Origin: Perognathus longimembris pacificus
Taxonomy: Eukaryota > Chordata > Mammalia > Rodentia > Heteromyidae
Length of the DNA stretch: 64,000 nt
NCBI RefSeq assembly: GCF_023159225.1
Contig: NC_063176.1
Span: 36,574,786 to 36,638,785, forward strand
Direction: 5' to 3'
Under the pieces are notes generated by a model. It worked only from the letters and a program-made list of their open reading frames with translations. It did not search any database and had not been told where the DNA came from. Positions 58,326 to 64,000 of the stretch are shown in pieces. Within the stretch, counting starts at the first letter, position 1; each line of letters begins with the position of its first letter. A program made the position numbers and the translations under genes.

Positions 58326-58360
58326 CAAGCAAGAGATTAGAAAAATAAAAAAAATAGTGT

Positions 58361-58386
58361 ATATATATATATATATATATATATAT
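58361..58386. repeat. (AT)n microsatellite
   Basis: 13 AT units between two SINEs facing each other. Confidence 0.95.
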
Positions 58387-58399
58387 GTTTTTTGTTTTT

Positions 58400-58622
58400 G
58401 TTTTTTGGGCCAGTCCTGGGGCTGGGTGCTGACCCTGAGCTCCTTTTGCCTAAAGCTAGAGCTCTACCATTTGAGGCACAACTCCACTTCAGCTTTTTCT
58501 GTGATTGATTAGACACAAGAGTCTCATGAACTTTCCTGCCAGGGCTGGCTTTGAACCTCCATCCTCCTATCTCAGCCTCCTCAGTAGCTAGAATTAGAGT
58601 TGTGAGCCTCCAGTGCTGGGCA
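58400..58622 (-). mobile_element. B1/Geo composite SINE
   Basis: Antisense dimer (CCATTTGAGGCACAACTCCAC; CTTTGAACCTCCATCCTCC). Confidence 0.88.
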
Positions 58623-59021
58623 CAAGTCCTCTTTATAAGGGAAACATTAAAGTACAATTCTGAAATGAAGCTTTACTGTATTTTAAATTAATGTATTTTT
58701 ATAGTTTTCTGGATAGGTGAATTCTTCCTGAAAAATCTAGTGTCTAAAAGAAAGACAAAAGCCCTGTAAAACAAGGTAAAGCCTTCAAGATCACAGAATT
58801 AAAAAAAAAATTGCCTCCAGTTGGTACCACAGGTGGTACCAGAAAGCATAGACTGCAGTGGATGTACACCAGCTTTTTTTGTTTTAAGAAAAAAGCCAGT
58901 AAGCTGTACATTTTAAATGATAGTAATTCATGTGACTTTTAGCATGCCTTCTGTGTCCTAATAAATAATTGCTTGCTATGATGTAATCAGTTTGCTCTTA
59001 ACATTATAGTTGAAAACTACA
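58623..59021. other. Unassigned sequence
   Basis: AT-rich; a short inverted repeat TGGTACCACAGGTGGTACCA lies at about 58823. Confidence 0.4.
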
Positions 59022-59124
59022 TTAGCCAGGTATGGCAGTGCATGCCTGTAATCCTGGCACTTGGGAGGTGTCTGAGGCAGGAGGATCTCAAGTTCTAGGC
59101 CTAGTCTGAAAAAAAAAAAAAAAG
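59022..59124 (+). mobile_element. B1 monomer
   Basis: GCATGCCTGTAATCCTGGCA followed by GAGGCAGGAGGATCTCAAG and an A run: a standard rodent B1-type body without a Geo half. Confidence 0.85.
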
Positions 59125-59292
59125 AATAGGAAGTGGAGAAAGGGGAGAAGAGGGGGAGGGCCAGGAGGAGAGGGGGGTGGGGAGCCCAGTTATGTGAAAG
59201 ACCATAGGTAGGAGGATTACCTCTGACAGGTAGCCCAGAACAAAAGCTGTGATACCCTTTCTGAAAAATAACAACAACAAAAAGAACAAAAC

Positions 59293-59388
59293 AGGGCTGG
59301 GGACATTGCTCAAGTGGTAGAGTTCCCAACTAGCAAGTTCAAGACCCTGAGTTCAAACCCCAGTACTGTAAAAATAAATAAAAAGTAA
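59293..59388 (+). mobile_element. ID-type monomer
   Basis: GGGGACATTGCTCAAGTGGTAG with B box GAGTTCAAACCCC and tail AAAATAAATAAAAAG. No Geo half. Confidence 0.8.
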
Positions 59389-59595
59389 AATAACTTGAAG
59401 ATTGTTATCATCATTGTTACCTATGTGTCACTGTTATACTTCATGTGTGAAAAATGGAAAAATAGTATCTCATTTATATCACTGTGATAAATAGTCCATA
59501 TATCTTGGTGAGCTTGTTTGTGAGTAGAATATATCCATTACATAGGAATCTAGAACCACTGCAATTATTTAACAAGGCTTAAGAGTTTGAGTGCT

Positions 59596-59784
59596 GGGCT
59601 GGGAATATGGCCTAGTGGCAAAAGAGTTTGGTCACATACATGAAGCCCTGGCTTTGATTCCTCAGTTCCACATATATAGAAAAGGCCAAAAGTGGTGCTG
59701 TGGCTCAAGTGTCAGCGTGCTAGCCTTGAGCAAGAAGCCAGGGACTGAGTCCAAGCCCCAGGACTGGCCAAAAAAAAAAAAAAA
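59596..59784 (+). mobile_element. IDL-Geo SINE
   Basis: Sense copy with perfect 15-bp duplication AAGAGTTTGAGTGCT (59581-59595 and 59785-59799). A deletion removes part of the Geo half (GCAAGAAGCCAGGGACTGAG). Confidence 0.96.
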
Positions 59785-60065
59785 AAGAGTTTGAGTGCTT
59801 CTCGAATGCTTCTTTGCCTTGCTATGACTACTGCAGACCCTGCCAAATAGTTCCATGTTATTTTTCTGGTGTCTGAAACCAAGCCATGATGGCAGAGGGT
59901 CAGAAATTTAGCCTGTGGTCGTAACCCTTCCTTGTTAGTAGCCTGCTAGGTTGACATGCTCTATCCCTCTCATTTCTTTTGTTCCTCACACAACTCCGAT
60001 GAGCAGGGGTTGTATTATAGTAATGGACTGAGGAAATTTATTTCCACAATGCAAACACTCCACTC

Positions 60066-60162
60066 TTTTTTTTTCCTGTCCCCAAGACCAGAACTGAACT
60101 CAGAGTCTCACACTTGCTCATTGGCTGGCGCTCTTACCACCTGAGCCATGACTCCAACCCAA
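60066..60162 (-). mobile_element. ID-type monomer, diverged
   Basis: Antisense: GAACTGAACTCAGAG (inverted B box), then GCGCTCTTACCACCTGAGCC (inverted A box). Confidence 0.6.
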
Positions 60163-60741
60163 GTCATTCCGTGACTGAGTCTTGTCCTCTCTTTCCTATC
60201 TCACAAATGAAATGGCTCTATCATGAATATGTAATGTGCATAGTTAATTTTGCTCAAAAAACTTAAATAAATGAACAAGTATTGATTATAAAAGTAATGC
60301 ATATATTTAGAAATGGTTATATTTTGGTTTAACCCAGCAAAGATTTATATCATTTTTTATAAATCTAAATAAATATTACTGCACGTTTAGTCCCATTAAC
60401 TTTATATTTAAACAGAGCAAGGACCAAGACCTTAAAAATTATTCCTCAGGGAAAATAAATGGACTTGTTCTCAGGCTGACTTTGTGACAGAAGTGGATTT
60501 GCCCTAACAATGCCAGTCCTGTGCAGTGTGGCCGAGGCTTCGTGATACTTGCCAAACGAAATGTTCAGAGCCCCCATGTAAAATAACTCATGTGATACTT
60601 TATTTTTACAAGTGAATGTGCTAGTTTCCGATTTAAAACTATTCTCTATGCAAAAATAGTAAAGGATAAATACAGCTAATTTGACATACAAATATGAAGT
60701 TGAAAGTTATAAATCAGTCTATTAGCCTTTGTGAGTCCTTT
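60163..60741. other. Unassigned AT-rich sequence
   Basis: No recognised element. Confidence 0.35.
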
Positions 60742-60857
60742 ATTGTTTTGTTTTTTGACCAGGTTTAGCTATGTATGTCAAGTGGGCCTCAAACTCCAAG
60801 TCTTCCCACCCAGCACCTGCATGCTAGCATTACAGGTGTGTGCCACCATGTGAATTA
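60742..60857 (-). mobile_element. B1 monomer
   Basis: Antisense B1 body: GCCTCAAACTCCAAGTCTTC, then GCATTACAGGTGTGTGCCACC. Confidence 0.75.
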
Positions 60858-60928
60858 TTTTTTTTTCATAGTATTGAGAAAAATGGCAGATGAAGCTAAA
60901 TAATAGTAAATAGTTAAAAAAAATCTTT

Positions 60929-61255
60929 AGCCATGTACAGTGACTCATGCCTATAGTCCTAACTGCTAGGGATACAGATATTGGGGGGATTAAGGTTCAA
61001 GGCCAGCCAGGGCAAAAGGCTAGCCCAACCCCCACCTCAACAGGTGGGCACAGTAGTTCACGCTTGTCATCTCAGGCATGTGGAAGGAATAAGAAGGCTC
61101 ATAGTCTCAGCTGAGCCCTGAGCAACAATTAGAACAACAATTACAACAAGAAAGACTCATCTGAAAACCTAAAAGTAAAAAGGGCCAGAGGGCATAGTTC
61201 AAGTGGTAGAGCACCTGCCTACCACGTGTGCAGTCCTGCTTGACTTCATACCGAG
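60929..61255 (+). mobile_element. B1-B1-ID-like composite
   Basis: A B1-like start (CAGTGACTCATGCCTATAG) is followed by a second B1-like start (GGGCACAGTAGTTCACGC) and then an ID-like end (CATAGTTCAAGTGGTAGAGC). It may be several old insertions side by side. Confidence 0.5.
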
Positions 61256-63300
61256 GCAGTACCACTCAATCTTACAATCTCAGCATATTTTGCCAAGCAC
61301 AGATGCAAAGCAAATTCTCCTTATTAAGCCCACTCTCAGTTCAAAGTCTTAGGAGTAAGAACTCATCTTGCGGTCTTATGAACAAAAAGTGAGGCTAACT
61401 GGATAAATACACTGTACACCCACTGGCCTGGTTCTGCTTGGATTCTAAGGCCTGTAGGTGGCTTGACATTTTGTTTGGTATGAAAATACCCTCTATCCAC
61501 ATAGAATCTTATCCACATAACTAGAAGATGAGTGGACTCTCACTGAGTTTGTCCACAAGAAATGCTCTTCTCTAAGAGGAAAACAGGGCCACTCATAATA
61601 TTGTCTTCTGCTACCATCTAAGAAGCAGATTTGATTTATAGGTCTCCTATAAAAGAAACACAGTTAGTAGTTGACTTTTAACCACGACTTCCTGGGGCCA
61701 GTGGAGAACAAAAGGCCTTCTCAGAGCTCAAGGAAAACACAGTTCAAGGGTACCCTTCATGTCATCCATAGTGATCTAGGCCAGTGCAGGTATCAACAGA
61801 TTCACTACTGTCTCATGCGAGTTAAGACACAAAGTGAGTCTCAAGAGGACCAAAACATGAGTCAGATTCAGATCCAAGAGTAAGACATTCATATGGAGAT
61901 GTGCCCATGTTATCATTGTGACCCTGAGCTGTGAGTTTTAGGACAAGATTCCTATACAGTCACCACATCAATGATATCCCTGGCCTAGCACCTGAAAATT
62001 GAGGAAGGGATTCTTTCAGGAGAAATTTCTAAGAGTTGTATTCTAAAACATCCTCCTCTCAACTTTGAGAAGAATATACAAGCATCCAGTACTCCATCCA
62101 TGTGGCACTGTGAGAAAGTAGCTGCAAGATTATTAGGCATCAGTGGGAGCCTAGCTCAAATAAGATCAAAATGGCTCTCAATTATGGTAATGGAAGCAGA
62201 CATTTCTTCTCCTCTCACAGTAGGGAGTGTTGTCTACTAGGAATAGTCAACAATGCACAAGACTGACACGCCTCTCCTCCTGCTCCATTACTTCCTGATC
62301 ATGAATCAGTACTTACAACTTAGATGGCAACATCAACAAGTTTCAAACATCCTGAAGCCTTTGTAGGATGCACGAGTGCACATGTAATACCACCTAGATT
62401 TCTAAGGCTGCATGCCAAAGGCAGACAAGAGGCAATTACTACCTTAGGGGCTGAAGCATCCCAGAGCTGAGGGACTCAGCTATTGTACCTATTCCTGCCG
62501 AGTTCTGCTCAACACCCTGGCCTCTGCTGAGCAATGCTACTTCCTATAATTCAAACATATGAGAATTTAACAGGAAGTGTGACTGTGTTTATTTCCCACT
62601 GGAGAGTGGCCATAGTCCAACATCTTGCAAACAACTTGGGGAACCTACTCCACTGTACTCAACCTGTACCTACATGTCAGCTTCCATGGTGCCACCCTAT
62701 GGTTCTGCCAAATGTACCTTGCTCTGCTTAGTTGGCATTTCCTCCAAAAATAAGCAGGCCAACAGGGGAAAGGACCTTAAAGTATGAAGTCAGAGTCTAT
62801 TCTTCAGTGGTCCCAAGAACCCATAATTGCACACAAGTTGCCTTCAATAGCTAAGTGTGGGAAAACTTGCTCCCTCTTGAATTATTAAGGTATTCCTAAG
62901 TCCTTACCTTAGAATCCTTCAAGCCATCTTTGCAATCTGTACACACTTGGTAGTGTCCTGAAATTCTGTAACAGGTTTTCACTCAATACATTGTCCCAAA
63001 AAGATCATAGGCAAAATGGACGAAGGCCGCCAGACTCTGAGGTCAGATGAGCCACATTGTTAGGTAGCAATAGTCTTCTGCAGTGAGAAGATCCATACAA
63101 ACTCCTAAGTGCCATACAGCAAAAACAGTATCCTAGGGCTGCCAGTAGCCATGTCCCCCACCATAAAGAAAATGAAAAGAAAATGTCAAACAAGTCCAGG
63201 AAGTTTTCCCAATTTATCCCTAGTCAAAAAAGTCTGGGGGAAAATGGGTTATGATATCCACCCACATTCTCTGGCTTCTTGCCTCTAATTTTCTGAGTAT
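61256..63300. other. Unassigned 2-kb block
   Basis: No confident family. The even composition and lack of SINEs for 2 kb differ from the rest of the window. An old ERV or LTR-retrotransposon internal region is possible, but no motif such as a protease or reverse transcriptase signature was found. Confidence 0.3.
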
Positions 63301-63314
63301 AAAAAGGAGGCCCA

Positions 63315-63521
63315 TGGGGCTAGGAATATGGCCTAGTGGTAGAGGTGTGCGCCTTGTATACATGAAGCCCTGGGTTCCATTCCTCAGCAGCATATGTATA
63401 CAAAAAGCGGAAGTGGCGCTGTGGCTCAAGTGGTAGAGTGCTAGACTTGAGCAAAAAGAAGCCAGGGACAGTGCTCAGGCCCTGAGGTCAATCCCCAGGA
63501 CTGGAAAAAAACAAAAAACAA
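63315..63521 (+). mobile_element. IDL-Geo SINE
   Basis: Sense copy; duplication AAAAAGGAGGCCCA (63301-63314 and 63522-63535). Left monomer GTGGTAGAGGTGTGCGCC; tail AAAAAACAAAAAACA. Confidence 0.96.
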
Positions 63522-63905
63522 AAAAAGGAGGCCCAAAAAACCTGGTACAAATCAGAGGAACAGTGGTGTTCATAACACATGAGCAGGTTGATTTTTCAGG
63601 CTTGATGGATTTAGGGGTGATTCTGTTTCAATGATGTCAGCAGTCTCCCAAACCACCCAGGTATTTCCTGGATCAAGTGAATATCTAGATACTGTGTTTC
63701 TCCATAACAGTTCTGTGAATAACTACTCTGCTTTCCAGCTTGAACTATCCCATTCCCAAGGTATGTGTACATCTCCTTCTGGCACTCGTGGCCGCAAGGA
63801 TTTCTGGCGTGATGGGGTTCCTGGATCCAAGAGGTCACTCGTCCTGCTCTGAGAGAAAGAATCCACAGCTGATTTCATCCACATCTCCCCCTCCCCCTCC
63901 TCCAG

Positions 63906-64000
63906 TTCAAGACCATCCTTGGTAGCCTTCCGCGGGCCATCTTCCTCAGGGACCTGGCCCAGAAGCACTGGCACAAGCGCTGGGTGGCGGCCCAGGAGAG
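63906..64000 (+). CDS. Possible internal or terminal exon, cut by window end
   Basis: A pyrimidine tract (CTCCCCCTCCCCCTCCTCCAG, AG at 63904-63905) forms a strong splice acceptor. After it, one frame starting at 63906 is open to the window end (31 codons), GC-rich and exon-like, encoding FKTILGSLPRAIFLRDLAQ and then KHWHKRW. I do not recognise the protein. A donor-like AAG/GTATGT at about 63760 could belong to a preceding short exon. The minus strand is also open here (63974 down to 63723), so strand is not certain. Confidence 0.35.

Overview
The window is nuclear DNA of a rodent, most likely a member of the superfamily Geomyoidea (pocket mice, kangaroo rats or pocket gophers). The evidence is about twenty copies of a roughly 200-bp dimeric SINE. 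Its left half is ID-like (tRNA-Ala related) and its right half carries its own A- and B-box-like motifs. This is the structure described for IDL-Geo, which is reported only from Geomyoidea. That family identification is from memory of the published structure, not from a search. A second set of about twenty-five dimers joins a B1-like left half to the same Geo right half.

The window is almost entirely intergenic or intronic and dominated by retroelements. Four parts stand out. (1) 5.2-6.4 kb: a processed alpha-tubulin pseudogene (TUBA1A/1B type), 5' truncated, with two stop codons and no frameshift. (2) 10.0-14.3 kb: an old L1 fragment hit by an IDL-Geo element and by a solo retroviral LTR with 4-bp duplication, with a related LTR in the opposite orientation 2 kb away; another solo LTR at 20.6-21.0 kb splits a SINE. 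(3) 36.8-42.5 kb: a degenerate tandem array with a period near 120 bp, followed by a complete but decayed ERV with two LTRs and a tRNA-Phe-like primer binding site. (4) 48.7-55.3 kb: a full-length L1 on the minus strand with intact ORF1 and ORF2 (1275 aa), a CpG-rich 5' UTR starting with a YY1-type motif, a poly(A) tail and a perfect 16-bp target-site duplication. This is by far the youngest large insertion and a candidate live retrotransposon.

Host gene content is sparse. A good candidate is a terminal exon on the minus strand at about 46.1-46.4 kb: splice acceptor, short reading frame resembling the THEG (SPMAP2/SPMAP2L) repeat, stop codon and AATAAA. A second is a possible plus-strand exon cut off by the window end (63906-64000). 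No complete host gene, true tRNA gene, CRISPR array or bacterial feature was seen.

Insertion ages can be ordered by nesting. Ancient L1M and L2 pieces (7.6, 16.3, 25.5 and 33.1 kb) are oldest, then B1/Geo SINEs, LTR elements and older rodent L1s. IDL-Geo copies lie inside L1 and ERV sequence, and the intact L1 and a near-identical IDL-Geo subfamily (24.1, 30.2, 40.0 and 45.5 kb) are the most recent. All homology statements come from reading the sequence and from memory of the families; no database search was made.
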